Shown piece after piece: positions 8,153 through 16,194 of a stretch of 64,000 nt of DNA. Origin of the DNA: Devosia sp. (GTDB lineage Bacteria; Pseudomonadota; Alphaproteobacteria; Rhizobiales; Devosiaceae); contig NZ_JAFKHE010000020.1 in assembly GCF_017307495.1 (NCBI RefSeq), positions 62,001 through 126,000 on the forward strand. The letters are read 5' to 3'. A program made the position numbers and the translations under genes. Every line of letters starts with the position of its first letter. Position 1 is the first letter of the stretch. The notes beneath the pieces are model-generated. The model saw only the letters and a list, made by a program, of their open reading frames with translations. It did no database searches and had not been told where the DNA came from.

Positions 8153-8928
8153 TGCCCGCTCCTCTGTACCTGCCCGTCGGGCATGATGTTGTTGGTCAGC
8201 TGGTCCGGCGCGATGCTGCCGAGGTCCACCTTGGCGCGGGTGAAGCGGTTGGCATGCGCCCGGGCGCCGGTGAAATCGGCATTGTCGAGCCGCGCCCCGA
8301 AAAAGTCGGTCTGGGTGATCGTTGCGTCCCGGAACGCGGCGCCCGAGCCGGTGGTCTCGACGAAGCCGGCCCCGTCGATCGTCGCCGCGTCGAATCTGGT
8401 GCGGCCGATATTGGCCTTGTCGAGGTTGGTCCGGTTCAGGCTCGCGCCGGTCAGGTCGGCATTGTTGAGCCGCGCCCCCTTCAGCACCGACGCGTCGAGA
8501 TTGGCGCCCGTCAGGTCGATGCCGGTGAGCCGGGCATGCTGAGCCATCGTGTAGCTGAAGTCGGCCCCCGGCGCCTTGGCGGCGGACAGTTGCGCCTCGT
8601 AGAACATCGCACCCTTGAAGCGGCCGCCGGCCAGCACCGCGCCGCTCAGGTCGGCGAGGTTGAAGTTGGCATCCTCGGCGATCACGTCGGTGAGGTTGGC
8701 GCCCTTGAGGATGGCGCGGTGGAAGCTCGCCCCGCTCAGGTTGGCGCCCGTGAGGTCGACGCCCGACAGGTCCGCCTTCTTGAAGCTGGCATTGGAGAGA
8801 TCGCAGCCGCGGCATTCCTGGCGCGCGCCGCTGATCAGGTCTTCGACCGGACCGGCAAGCGCCGGGCTGGCGGCGAGCACGGCGAAGGCAACGGCGATCA
8901 TGGCGCGCATGCGCATGCCGGCCCTCAT
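8149..8928 (-). CDS. Secreted pentapeptide-repeat protein
   Basis: A 259-residue protein with a signal peptide ending near ALA|GPVEDL, followed by about 30 tandem A(D/N)LXX repeats. Examples are ADLSGVDLTGANLSGASFHR, ANLTDVIAEDANFNLADLSG and TRFDAATIDGAGF. Such repeats form a right-handed quadrilateral beta-helix. A CRGCD motif precedes the repeats. The function is unknown. I place the start at 8928, where it overlaps the upstream stop codon as ATGA; internal ATGs at 8916, 8910 and 8901 are alternatives. It is the fourth gene of a coupled run: PQQ dehydrogenase, cytochrome c, secreted unknown, this, nuclease-like protein. Confidence 0.88.
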   Translation of the reverse strand: MRAGMRMRAMIAVAFAVLAASPALAGPVEDLISGARQECRGCDLSNASFKKADLSGVDLTGANLSGASFHRAILKGANLTDVIAEDANFNLADLSGAVLAGGRFKGAMFYEAQLSAAKAPGADFSYTMAQHARLTGIDLTGANLDASVLKGARLNNADLTGASLNRTNLDKANIGRTRFDAATIDGAGFVETTGSGAAFRDATITQTDFFGARLDNADFTGARAHANRFTRAKVDLGSIAPDQLTNNIMPDGQVQRSGQ

Positions 8929-9683
8929 CTGACCGGCGTCGCGTCGGGGGCGAAGGGCTGCTGCACCACCTCGAGCCGAGTCGCGCTCTGGAAATAGTTC
9001 TTCTGCACCTGCTGGGTCTCCCGGCTGATCGAGGTCTGGCCCTTCTTGCGGAAGTAGGTCGCCTCGAGCCGCATGGTGGCGTCCCCGTCGGGGCTCGTGC
9101 CCGTGCAGATCTGGTGGATGAAGATCGACCCCACCGGCTGCTGCCCGTCGGTGGCGGGAATGTCCTCGCAGGCCGGCGACCACGGGCTGTAGCGGCCCCT
9201 GAGGTTGTCGGCGAGGCGCACCGCGACGCGCCGGTCGCGTTCGCCCGCCCGCTCGTCGGTGACGATGCGGATGCCGCGCGCGATGCCGGCCGCGTCGACC
9301 AGCACGGTGAACACCACCGGGTGGGCATAGATCGAGGTGCCGCCCTGGGCGAAGCGGTATTCGTCCTCCAGCGCCTTGGCGATGTAGTCCTGCTCGTCGT
9401 CGTAGGTGAAGAACACCTCGTGCAGGCCGGAGGCCTCGGCCGGGCAGGTGGCGAACTCGGTGAAGTCCCTGAGCGGCACCGAGGGCGGCCCGCCATTGGT
9501 GCCGCAGGCAATCAGCGCCACCGCGCTCAGCGGGATCTGCGTGATCGGCGCGCCGAACTTGACGTCCCAGATGGTGAAGGCCGGGACGTAGGTCAGTTTC
9601 GCTTCGGCCTGCGCCAGGCCCGCCGACGGCGCCAGCGGCGCCATCGCGAGACCCAGCCAGAGCGCGGCGGCAGCGAGGCGCAT
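8925..9683 (-). CDS. Secreted protein of unknown function
   Basis: I do not recognise the family. The 252-residue product has a signal peptide (MRLAAAALWLGLAMAPLAPS, cleavage near GLAQA) and a mixed alpha/beta mature region with five cysteines (ACGTN, ATCPAEA, PACEDI, QICTG). DGDATMRLEATYFRKKGQ is near the C-terminus. The start at 9683 is two bases after the cytochrome stop codon and begins the signal peptide; a frame extension to 9743 would overlap the cytochrome gene. Its position directly after the quinoprotein's cytochrome suggests a periplasmic accessory role. This is inference from location only. Confidence 0.75.
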   Translation of the reverse strand: MRLAAAALWLGLAMAPLAPSAGLAQAEAKLTYVPAFTIWDVKFGAPITQIPLSAVALIACGTNGGPPSVPLRDFTEFATCPAEASGLHEVFFTYDDEQDYIAKALEDEYRFAQGGTSIYAHPVVFTVLVDAAGIARGIRIVTDERAGERDRRVAVRLADNLRGRYSPWSPACEDIPATDGQQPVGSIFIHQICTGTSPDGDATMRLEATYFRKKGQTSISRETQQVQKNYFQSATRLEVVQQPFAPDATPVR

Positions 9684-9685
9684 GC

Positions 9686-10282
9686 CTACTGCTTCATGAA
9701 GGCGCACGCCTTCTCGGCCGACTTCTCGAACCAGGCGACGCAATCCTCGTAGGTCGCCTTCGGCTTCCCCTGGATCGAGGTCATGATGTAGGCGACGAGG
9801 TTGACGATGTCGTCCTTCTTGATCGACTTGCCCTTGTGCGGCTCCTGGCCGGCCTCGAAATCGGCAGCGACCATGCCGTAGCAGCGGTCGTCCTTGTAGG
9901 CCTGGCTGTCGTGGTAGGGCATCGGCGTGCCCGGGATGCCGCAGCTGATGATCTGGATGAAGCCCGCGGCGTCGAGGCCCGATTCGCGCAGCAGCGCGGC
10001 GGCACCTTCCGAGCGCGGGTTCTTGCCCGTGCCGTCACCGTCCCAGCCATGGCACGACAGGCAGTTGCCGCCGGCCGAGCTGAACATGCGCTTGCCGCGC
10101 ACGATGTCGGCCCCCTCGAGCTCGGGGATGCCTTCGATCTTGCTCAGGTCCGCGTTGGCCGGCAGCGCCGCGGCGGCGGCTCCGCCCGCACCGGCGGGGG
10201 CATTGGCGGCGATCGCGACCGAGGTCGCAGCGAGGGCGCCGGCCACAAGGAGCAGCGCGAGAGGTTTGCGGAGGGACATCAT
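9686..10282 (-). CDS. Cytochrome c, cL-like electron acceptor of the quinoprotein
   Basis: A 198-residue exported monohaem cytochrome. The signal peptide is about residues 1-27, the haem site CLSCH is near residue 77, and a likely distal methionine lies in GTPMPYHDSQAYKD. The GIPGTPMP(Y)HD block and two additional cysteine pairs (SCGIP, DRCYG; DCVAW, KACAF) resemble cytochrome cL (MxaG/XoxG type), the dedicated acceptor of PQQ alcohol dehydrogenases. It lies 72 bases downstream of the PQQ dehydrogenase on the same strand, which supports that pairing. An AGGAAG ribosome binding site precedes the ATG. Confidence 0.88.
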   Translation of the reverse strand: MMSLRKPLALLLVAGALAATSVAIAANAPAGAGGAAAAALPANADLSKIEGIPELEGADIVRGKRMFSSAGGNCLSCHGWDGDGTGKNPRSEGAAALLRESGLDAAGFIQIISCGIPGTPMPYHDSQAYKDDRCYGMVAADFEAGQEPHKGKSIKKDDIVNLVAYIMTSIQGKPKATYEDCVAWFEKSAEKACAFMKQ

Positions 10283-10354
10283 GGCTTCCTGTATCTGGCA
10301 AAGAGACCGGGCGGCCTAGGCCGCCCGATCCAATGTTCGTTATTGGTGCCGCCC

Positions 10355-12094
10355 TTAGAGGGCGAAGACGTAGAGCACGTTCGCGGCCGGACGGTTGGCC
10401 AGCTCGGGGTGCCCGAAGGTCACCAGCGCGCTGCCGCCCGAGGCGATGGCGATGAACTCCTTGTCGCCGACCTTGAAGGCGATCGGCGGAGCGGTGAACG
10501 AACCGCCCAGGTTGATCGACCACTTCTGCTCGAGGGTCTTGGCGTCATAGGCGCCGAAGGTGCCGTCGAGTTCGCCGGTCCACACCAGGTCCGGGGTGGA
10601 CATCACGCCGGCATAGTTCGGGTACGGACGATCGAGCTGCGCGATCTGCTTGCCGGTCGACACGTCGAAGGCGAAGATCGAGCCGGTCTGGGCGCCCGAG
10701 CCAGCCTGCGAACCGCCGCTGAACGTCGAGTTCTCACCCGGCTTCTCTTCCTTGTTGGTCATGTCCGAGCAGCCCTCGATCCCGGCGCCGTAGGCAACCG
10801 AAGTGGTCGGATCGAACGACGGCGGCCAGAAGTTCATGCCGCCCTGGATGTTCGGGCAGGTCAGCACGTTCTGACCACCGCGGCGCAGGGCGCCGTTGGC
10901 ATATTCCTGCAGCGACTTGGACGCGTCGTACTCGACCGGCTTGCCGGTCTTGGGGTCGATGCCCTTGGTCCAGTTGAGCTGCTTCACGTATGGATTGGCG
11001 GCAATGAACGAGCCGTTGGTCCGGTCGAGCGTGTAGAAGATGCCGTTGCGGCCGAAGTGGGCCAGGACCTTGCGGTCTTCGCCGTCGACCTTGGTGTCGA
11101 CGAGCAGCTGGGCGCCGACTTCGTCATAGTCCATGTAGTCGCCCGGGGTGTACTGGAAGTACCACTTGAGCTCGCCGGTGTCGGCGTCGAGGGCAACCGA
11201 GGCGTTGGTGTAGAGGTTGTCGCCCGGACGGTACTCGGGGTCGAACATCGGCACCGGGTTGCCCGTGCCCCAGTAGACGGTGTTGGAGGACGGGTCGTAC
11301 GAACCGGTCACCCAGGCCGCGCCGCCGCCGGTCTTCCAGCAGTCGGGGTTGCCGGCTTCTTCGCACTTCCAGGTTTCCGAACCGGGCTGGCCGGGCTCGG
11401 GAATCGTGTTGAAGCGCCACTTCTCCTCGCCAGTCTTGGCGTCGAGCGCCGCGACCCAGCCGCGGGTCGCCCAGTCGCCGTAGGACTGGCCGACCAGGAC
11501 CATGTCCTTGACCACCAGCGGAGCATTGGTGAAGCCTTCGCCCGGCTCGGTGCCGACCTGCTGGTCCCACACCACGTCGCCGGTCTCGTCGTCGAACGCC
11601 ACGACGCGGCCGTCATTGAGAGCGGTGATGACCAGGTTGTCGACCAGCGCCAGGCCGCGCGAGGCGAGCAGGATGCCGCGGCTCGGGTCCTTGTCGATGC
11701 CGGTGTCGCCGATCCAGGCGATCTTGCCGGTCTTGCCGTCGGTCGCGTCGATCTTGTAGGGCGTGCCCCACGGGTCGGTGATGTAGAGGAAGCCGTCCTT
11801 GGCGAGCGGCGTGCCTTCCATCGAGCCCGGGCCGAAGCCGGCCGGCTCGCTGCCGCCGAGCGGAATGGCGAAGGCGAGCTTGAGGCCGGCGACGTTCGAG
11901 GCGTTGATCTCGTTGAGCGGCGAGTGGCGGCTGGCGCTGTAGTCGCGGTGCACCGACAGCCAGTTGTTGGCTTCGCTCTCGCTGCCTGCGGCAGCAAGTC
12001 GCTCCGCCGTGACGTCGGCCGCGAGCGCAAGCCCGGGCAACGCCAGCATGCTGCCCGCCAACATCGCGGACATCAGGTGTTTAAGACGCATCAT
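10355..12094 (-). CDS. PQQ-dependent alcohol dehydrogenase, divergent, with lanthanide-type DYD motif
   Basis: Periplasmic quinoprotein, 579 residues with an N-terminal signal peptide (cleavage near ALA|ADVTA). Eight-bladed propeller repeats such as VAALDAKTGEEKWRF and ALDADTGELKWYFQ are visible, and the metal-ligand Asn-279 sits in WGTGNP. The catalytic loop reads MDYDEVG (Asp-322, Asp-324). The second Asp is the residue that marks lanthanide-dependent XoxF/ExaF-type enzymes, where calcium MxaF has Ala. Oddities by eye alignment: the vicinal Cys-Cys ring expected near residues 137-147 is absent (DPSRGILLASRG), and the usual GAE glutamate ligand appears as Asp-207 in SYGDWATRG. Substrate unknown. 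No PQQ synthesis or mxa genes are nearby. The ATG at 12094 follows a GGGGGGA tract (12091 is possible). Confidence 0.9.
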   Translation of the reverse strand: MMRLKHLMSAMLAGSMLALPGLALAADVTAERLAAAGSESEANNWLSVHRDYSASRHSPLNEINASNVAGLKLAFAIPLGGSEPAGFGPGSMEGTPLAKDGFLYITDPWGTPYKIDATDGKTGKIAWIGDTGIDKDPSRGILLASRGLALVDNLVITALNDGRVVAFDDETGDVVWDQQVGTEPGEGFTNAPLVVKDMVLVGQSYGDWATRGWVAALDAKTGEEKWRFNTIPEPGQPGSETWKCEEAGNPDCWKTGGGAAWVTGSYDPSSNTVYWGTGNPVPMFDPEYRPGDNLYTNASVALDADTGELKWYFQYTPGDYMDYDEVGAQLLVDTKVDGEDRKVLAHFGRNGIFYTLDRTNGSFIAANPYVKQLNWTKGIDPKTGKPVEYDASKSLQEYANGALRRGGQNVLTCPNIQGGMNFWPPSFDPTTSVAYGAGIEGCSDMTNKEEKPGENSTFSGGSQAGSGAQTGSIFAFDVSTGKQIAQLDRPYPNYAGVMSTPDLVWTGELDGTFGAYDAKTLEQKWSINLGGSFTAPPIAFKVGDKEFIAIASGGSALVTFGHPELANRPAANVLYVFAL

Positions 12095-12097
12095 ATT

Positions 12098-12155
12098 CCC
12101 CCCTTGGGATCGGTCTAGTGAGTTGGCACTGGCGCCACATAAGACCGATGCGAGG
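12098..12155. promoter_or_regulatory. Inverted repeat in the promoter/leader of the PQQ dehydrogenase
   Basis: ATCGGTCT (12109-12116) and AGACCGAT (12142-12149) form an 8-base inverted repeat. It is flanked by a C-run (12098-12103) and a G-run (12153-12157) that extend the symmetry. It could be a leader hairpin or a regulator site between the LysR-type gene stop and the dehydrogenase start. No further test is possible from one copy. Confidence 0.4.
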
Positions 12156-12174
12156 GGGAGTTTGCCTATTTCAT

Positions 12175-13224
12175 CTATTGGAAATTCTGCTGCAGGTCGG
12201 CTGCCGCCACGACCGGGGCCGCCTCCCGCTCGGTCCGGGGCCGTTCCGGATGCGGCAGCTCGAGCAGGCTCTCCTTGGGCACGTTCTGGCTGTATTCGTT
12301 GCGGCAGAAGTCGGTCAGCCGCTTGAAGATGTTGGCATAGCCGAGCAGCGTCATCAGGTGCTTGGGCATGGCCAGCACGATCGAGCGATCCATCCCCGGC
12401 AAGGTGTAGACGCGGACGCGGTTGCGCACCGAACCCGGCAGGCTCGGCAGCAGCGACAGCGGCACGTGCGCGGTAGCCAGCCCCTCGGCGACGATGTCCG
12501 CCGCCGCCACGTAGGTCATGGCGGTGAAGGCGGGCGTCGCGAACGGCAGGTGGGCCCGGTACCAGGCGTCCGACACCGGACGCATCGGCACGTTCGAGCT
12601 GATCTCGACATAGCGGGCAAAGGCCGGATCGAGCTGGGCCGGCTTGACCCCCTTGGCCAGCGCCTTCTCCAGCATGCCCTGCGGCACCTCGGCCGGTATC
12701 AGCAGCGCCATCGGATCGCGGAACAGCAGCGCCGTCGAGAAGCTCGAGCGATCCTCGGCCAGCGCCTCGTCGTTGACGATCACGCAGTTGAGCTGGTGCA
12801 GCCGCAGCTGCTCGACCAGTTCGCTGCTGGTCGTGGCGTAGGTCACCTCGAACTTGGCGAAGCCCGGCTCCTCGCTGGCGATGCGCGCCGCCGCGCTGAG
12901 AAAGCGCCCGCGCAGCGTCGGGCTGAGCCCGATCCTGAGGAACACGCGGCTGTCGACATAGCGCTTCTCATGCTCGTCGATTGCCTGGTCGAACTTGCGC
13001 AGCACCTCGTCGGAGAACTTGAACCAGTACTCGCCCGACGGCGTCAGGCTCACCGATCCGGTGCGGTTGCGGTTGATCAGCTGCGTGCCCAGCCGCTCCT
13101 CGAGCTTGGCCAGCTGCTGGCTGATCGAAGGCTGGCTCAAGCCAACGCGTCGCGACGCCTTCGTGATCGACCCGGCGATCACGACGGCGCGGAAGATTTG
13201 CATCTGTTTTAGGGTGATATCCAT
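12175..13224 (-). CDS. LysR-family transcriptional regulator
   Basis: A 349-residue LysR-type regulator. The N-terminal winged helix-turn-helix spans about residues 4-63: MQIFRAVVIAGSITKASRRV then GLSQPSISQQLAKLEERLG. It is followed by the periplasmic-binding-protein-like effector domain (about 90-300). A proline/acid-rich tail of about 35 residues (SLLELPHPERPRTEREAAP) is longer than usual. It is on the same strand as the PQQ dehydrogenase and directly upstream of it (80 bases). It is therefore a candidate regulator of that locus, although classic LysR pairs are divergent. Effector unknown. Confidence 0.92.
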   Translation of the reverse strand: MDITLKQMQIFRAVVIAGSITKASRRVGLSQPSISQQLAKLEERLGTQLINRNRTGSVSLTPSGEYWFKFSDEVLRKFDQAIDEHEKRYVDSRVFLRIGLSPTLRGRFLSAAARIASEEPGFAKFEVTYATTSSELVEQLRLHQLNCVIVNDEALAEDRSSFSTALLFRDPMALLIPAEVPQGMLEKALAKGVKPAQLDPAFARYVEISSNVPMRPVSDAWYRAHLPFATPAFTAMTYVAAADIVAEGLATAHVPLSLLPSLPGSVRNRVRVYTLPGMDRSIVLAMPKHLMTLLGYANIFKRLTDFCRNEYSQNVPKESLLELPHPERPRTEREAAPVVAAADLQQNFQ

Positions 13225-13249
13225 GCGGGGCTCATCTGTGTGCCCATTA

Positions 13250-13259
13250 TGTGATCACA
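13250..13259. promoter_or_regulatory. Palindrome upstream of the LysR gene
   Basis: TGTGATCACA is a perfect 10-base palindrome 26 bases upstream of the LysR-type ATG, followed by a further TCACA half at 13265. LysR regulators often bind imperfect palindromes in their own promoters. The spacing does not fit a standard CRP site (TGTGA-N6-TCACA). Role inferred from position only. Confidence 0.35.
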
Positions 13260-13338
13260 ATGCGTCACATTCGATAAGCCAATAGAATGTCGCATCCATC
13301 ACGCCGGCGCGCATTGGTCAAAAAGTCGTAGGCGCAGC

Positions 13339-13370
13339 AAAACGCCCTCCCCGCTGGGCGGAGAGGGCGC
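13339..13370 (-). terminator. Rho-independent terminator of the cytochrome c gene
   Basis: Read on the minus strand, GCCCTCTCCGC and its near-complement GCGGGGAGGGC form a GC-rich stem followed by TTTTGC. It lies 48 bases after the stop codon of the cytochrome gene at 13418-13834. Confidence 0.75.
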
Positions 13371-13417
13371 TGTTCGTGCGAATCGCGGGGCACCAGGCGG
13401 CACCCCCTGGGGCTGGT

Positions 13418-13834
13418 TTACTGCGCCGGGGTCGCGGCCGGGTCCGCCGTCGGGGCGGTCGAGAAGGTCGACAGGTAGGCGACGAGGTTGTCGATGTCTT
13501 CCTGCTCCTTGAGGCCGGGGAAGCTCATCTTGTTGCCCTTCACGAAGTCCTTCGGCTTGACCAGGTACTGGTGCAGCGTCTCGGACGTCCACACCAGGCC
13601 GCCGGCGCCGGCTTCGACCATGGCCTTGGAATAGTTGAAGTCCGGATGCGATCCGGCGACGCGGCCGAACAGGTTGTTCAGCTCGGGGCCGACCTTGTTC
13701 TTGGCGCCCTCGCCGACCGCGTGGCACGCGGCGCACTTCTTGAACACCTTCTCGCCATCCGCGACACTGTCGTCGGCGAAGGCCGTGGCGCCGAGCAGCG
13801 CCGAAATCACCAGACCAAGGGCCAGGACTCTCAT
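13418..13834 (-). CDS. Class I cytochrome c (c2/c550-like)
   Basis: Exported 138-residue electron carrier. The signal peptide MRVLALGLVISALLGATAFA is followed by the haem motif CAACH (about residues 35-39), the conserved GPELNNLFGRVAGS loop, and the Met ligand in NKMSFPGLKEQEDI, all typical of mitochondrial-like soluble cytochromes c. A Pro/Ala-rich tail ends the protein. It probably shuttles electrons between the bc1 complex and oxidases or dehydrogenases. GGAGAAG precedes the ATG at 13834. Maturation would need the ccm operon at 54124-56883. Confidence 0.93.
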   Translation of the reverse strand: MRVLALGLVISALLGATAFADDSVADGEKVFKKCAACHAVGEGAKNKVGPELNNLFGRVAGSHPDFNYSKAMVEAGAGGLVWTSETLHQYLVKPKDFVKGNKMSFPGLKEQEDIDNLVAYLSTFSTAPTADPAATPAQ

Positions 13835-13968
13835 TCACTCTTCTCCAGTTCGTCGCCGCAAGTCACGACGGGCGCTCTCGGACGCCATTGATCATCTCGG
13901 TGCATTGCCTGCACCATCTCAGCCGGGCTCATGCCATGTCCGGCGCCCGCTTTTGCCAATATGTGTCA

Positions 13969-15213
13969 TCAGTGCGCTTGCCGCCGGATGCGCCGGATGG
14001 CGAGGAACACCACGAGCACGACCACCGGCGCTGCCACCGCCGTCATCTCGCCCTTGCTGAACGGCAGCACCTCGTGCAGCCCCTCGAACACATAGCCCAG
14101 GATGCCGAGCGCATAATACGAGATGGCGATGATCGACAAGCCCTCGACGGTGAGCTGCAGCCGGTACTGGCTGCGCCCGGTCTGCGAGATGCCGTCGAGC
14201 ACGGCCCGGTTCTGCGTCTGGATCGACAGCGTGATGCGCGCGTCGAGCAGCTCGATCGCCCGCTGCACCTTCTCGGTCAGCGCCGTGAGCCGCTTCTCGG
14301 TGGCCCGGCAGGTGGCGAGCGCCGGCTGCGTCCGGTTGTTGAGGAAGCGCTCGATGGTGGTGAACTCCCCGATCGCCTTTTCCCGCAGCCGCGTCAGCCG
14401 CTCGGCCAGCACCTCGCCATAGGCCTGCGTCGCGGCGAAGCGGAAGCTGGTCAGCTCGACGGTGCGGCTGATCTCGCCCGACAGCCGGTGCAGCGCCTCG
14501 AGCGCCGCATTGTGGGCCTCGGCCGTGTCCCCGTCCCCGGCCTTTTGCATAATCGCCGCGAGCTGCCGCTCGTAGCTCGACACCTGTCCGCCCATCTCGC
14601 GCGCCAGCGGCAGGCCGATCAGCGCCATGGTGCGGTAGGTCTCGATCTCGAGCAGGCGCCTGACGATCACCCCGATCCTGAGTTCGCCGCTGTGGCCCGC
14701 CGCAACCTCGAAGCGGGTGAACCCGTCCTCGTCGAGACGGAAATCGGTCGCCGCCTGCGCTCCACCGTCGAAGATCGACGAATAGCTCAGGCTCAAGGGG
14801 CTGAACCCGGCCAGCGCACTCTCGGCGATCGATTCGGTGCCGATGACGTCGATCCGGGTCGCGAACACCAGCAGCAGGTTCTCGTGCAGCTCGAGCCCGA
14901 TCCCAGCCGGCCTCGCCTCCCAGTCGTCGGTCGGGCCGGTCCAGGTGATGGTGGCGAACTCGTTGTGCAGCTCCCACGTCACCTGCCGGCCGTCGCGCCG
15001 GAACACCAGCTGCCGCGCCCAGGCCGGCCCCTCGGGCGCTGCGCCGGCGACGACGCCCATCTTCTCGTGCAGCGCGCGCAGGTCGGCCCCGCCATCGGCG
15101 CTCATGAACGCCAGCCGCCGGATGCGGACCGGCGGCGAAGCCGGCAGCACCGGCCGCGCATGCGTCTCGGCATCGATCAGCCGCCGATATCGATGTTCCT
15201 GCCACGCCGTCAC
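13969..15213 (-). CDS. DUF3422 family membrane protein
   Basis: A 414-residue protein of the DUF3422 family, found in many proteobacteria and without a known function. The N-terminal block ETHARPVLPASPPVRIRRLA and LRALHEKMG are family landmarks. The middle is soluble and helical. The C-terminus has two predicted membrane helices (LSIIAISYYALGILGYVFEG and TAVAAPVVVLVVFLAI), so it is probably membrane-anchored by its tail. I chose the GTG at 15213, which follows CAGGGAGC; the frame remains open to a TTG at 15270. It is divergent from the motor-like operon that starts at 15409. Confidence 0.85.
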   Translation of the reverse strand: MTAWQEHRYRRLIDAETHARPVLPASPPVRIRRLAFMSADGGADLRALHEKMGVVAGAAPEGPAWARQLVFRRDGRQVTWELHNEFATITWTGPTDDWEARPAGIGLELHENLLLVFATRIDVIGTESIAESALAGFSPLSLSYSSIFDGGAQAATDFRLDEDGFTRFEVAAGHSGELRIGVIVRRLLEIETYRTMALIGLPLAREMGGQVSSYERQLAAIMQKAGDGDTAEAHNAALEALHRLSGEISRTVELTSFRFAATQAYGEVLAERLTRLREKAIGEFTTIERFLNNRTQPALATCRATEKRLTALTEKVQRAIELLDARITLSIQTQNRAVLDGISQTGRSQYRLQLTVEGLSIIAISYYALGILGYVFEGLHEVLPFSKGEMTAVAAPVVVLVVFLAIRRIRRQAH

Positions 15214-15408
15214 TGTCGTACGCTCCCTGCTGCCGGTTCCCAGCGTGGCGGCTCTCGTGCCCGCCCGCAATCGTCACTTTGTCGCGCTGCCGGCCGCCCC
15301 GTTCGGCTTTTCCAATGCGATGCATAGGCAAGGGCGATTGCCCGCGCGTGCTAGCGGTTGCCCAGGGAGCGCCCGCCAAGGCGGGTGCCGGAGGAGGAGT
15401 ATTCGGCT

Positions 15409-16194
15409 TTGGACGACGTGAAGGCCGCGGTCATCGGATCGCCGATGCAGGTGCGCGACTATGCCCCCGTGCTGCGCTGGCTGGTGGTGATGGGGCTGGT
15501 GGCGCTCCTGCTGCTGACCCTGTGGCAGACGGGCCTGCTGGCGACCGTCCTCGAATCCGACCACACCCGGATCTCGCTGCTCATCTTCGGGCTGTTCCTG
15601 ATTACCTCGCTCAACGCCCTGTTCCATGCCGTCGACGTCAGCCGCGAGCTGATCGCGGCGCGCAAGGCCCGGGCCGTGATCGAGGCCGAGAGCCGGACCG
15701 GCTTCCGCCTGCTCGGCGACAAGGTGCTGACCGGCGCCGGCACCCTGGTCGAGCCCGGCATCCTGGCCAGCCACGTGGCCAACCTCGTGCGCAAGGCCGA
15801 TCTCGGCGGCGCCGGCCGGATCGACCAGACGCTGCTGCTGCGCACTGTCGCCGACCGGCTGCGGGCCCGCGAAAAGCTCGGCCTGTTCGTCTCCGAGGGC
15901 CTGCTGCGCCTGGCGCTGCTCGGCACCGCCATCGGCTTCATCCTGATGCTGATCCCGATCGCCGGCCTGTCCTCGTTCGATGCCGAGACGCTGCGCGGGG
16001 CGCTCGCCGGCATGACCGGTGGCATGGCCGTGGCGCTCAACGTCACCGTCTCCGGCATCGCCGCCGCGCTCGTGCTGAAGTTCGAGTATTTCCAGCTCGA
16101 CGAGGCCATCGGCGAGCTGTTCTCGACCATCGCCGAAGTCAGCGAGATCAATGTCGTGCCGGCCATCGAGAAGAGTCACGATGGACGGGCCTAG
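15409..16194 (+). CDS. MotA/TolQ/ExbB-like proton channel subunit
   Basis: Inner-membrane protein of 261 residues resembling the stator-type proton channels ExbB/TolQ/MotA. Two N-terminal membrane helices (about 20-65) precede a cytoplasmic segment (about 70-150). The two C-terminal helices carry the family core: LLRLALLGTAIGFILMLIPI, with the LLGT-x-x-G motif, and ALNVTVSGIAAALVLKFEYF. It presumably forms an oligomeric ring around the next gene's product. I favour the TTG at 15409, with GGAGGAGGAG 9 bases upstream; a TTG at 15358 and a GTG at 15385 are upstream alternatives. Its last 14 bases overlap the next gene. Confidence 0.82.
   Translation: MDDVKAAVIGSPMQVRDYAPVLRWLVVMGLVALLLLTLWQTGLLATVLESDHTRISLLIFGLFLITSLNALFHAVDVSRELIAARKARAVIEAESRTGFRLLGDKVLTGAGTLVEPGILASHVANLVRKADLGGAGRIDQTLLLRTVADRLRAREKLGLFVSEGLLRLALLGTAIGFILMLIPIAGLSSFDAETLRGALAGMTGGMAVALNVTVSGIAAALVLKFEYFQLDEAIGELFSTIAEVSEINVVPAIEKSHDGRA

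Noticed and set aside
10355..12094. Classical calcium methanol dehydrogenase MxaF
   Set aside because: No mxaI or other mxa genes, Asp instead of Ala at the marker position, and no vicinal cysteines.
9836..12118. A 760-codon plus-strand frame opposite the PQQ dehydrogenase and cytochrome
   Set aside because: No motifs; both minus-strand genes have signal peptides and cofactor motifs.
13250..13269. CRP site upstream of the LysR gene
   Set aside because: The TGTGA and TCACA halves are directly joined or 10 bases apart, not the 6-base spacing of CRP.
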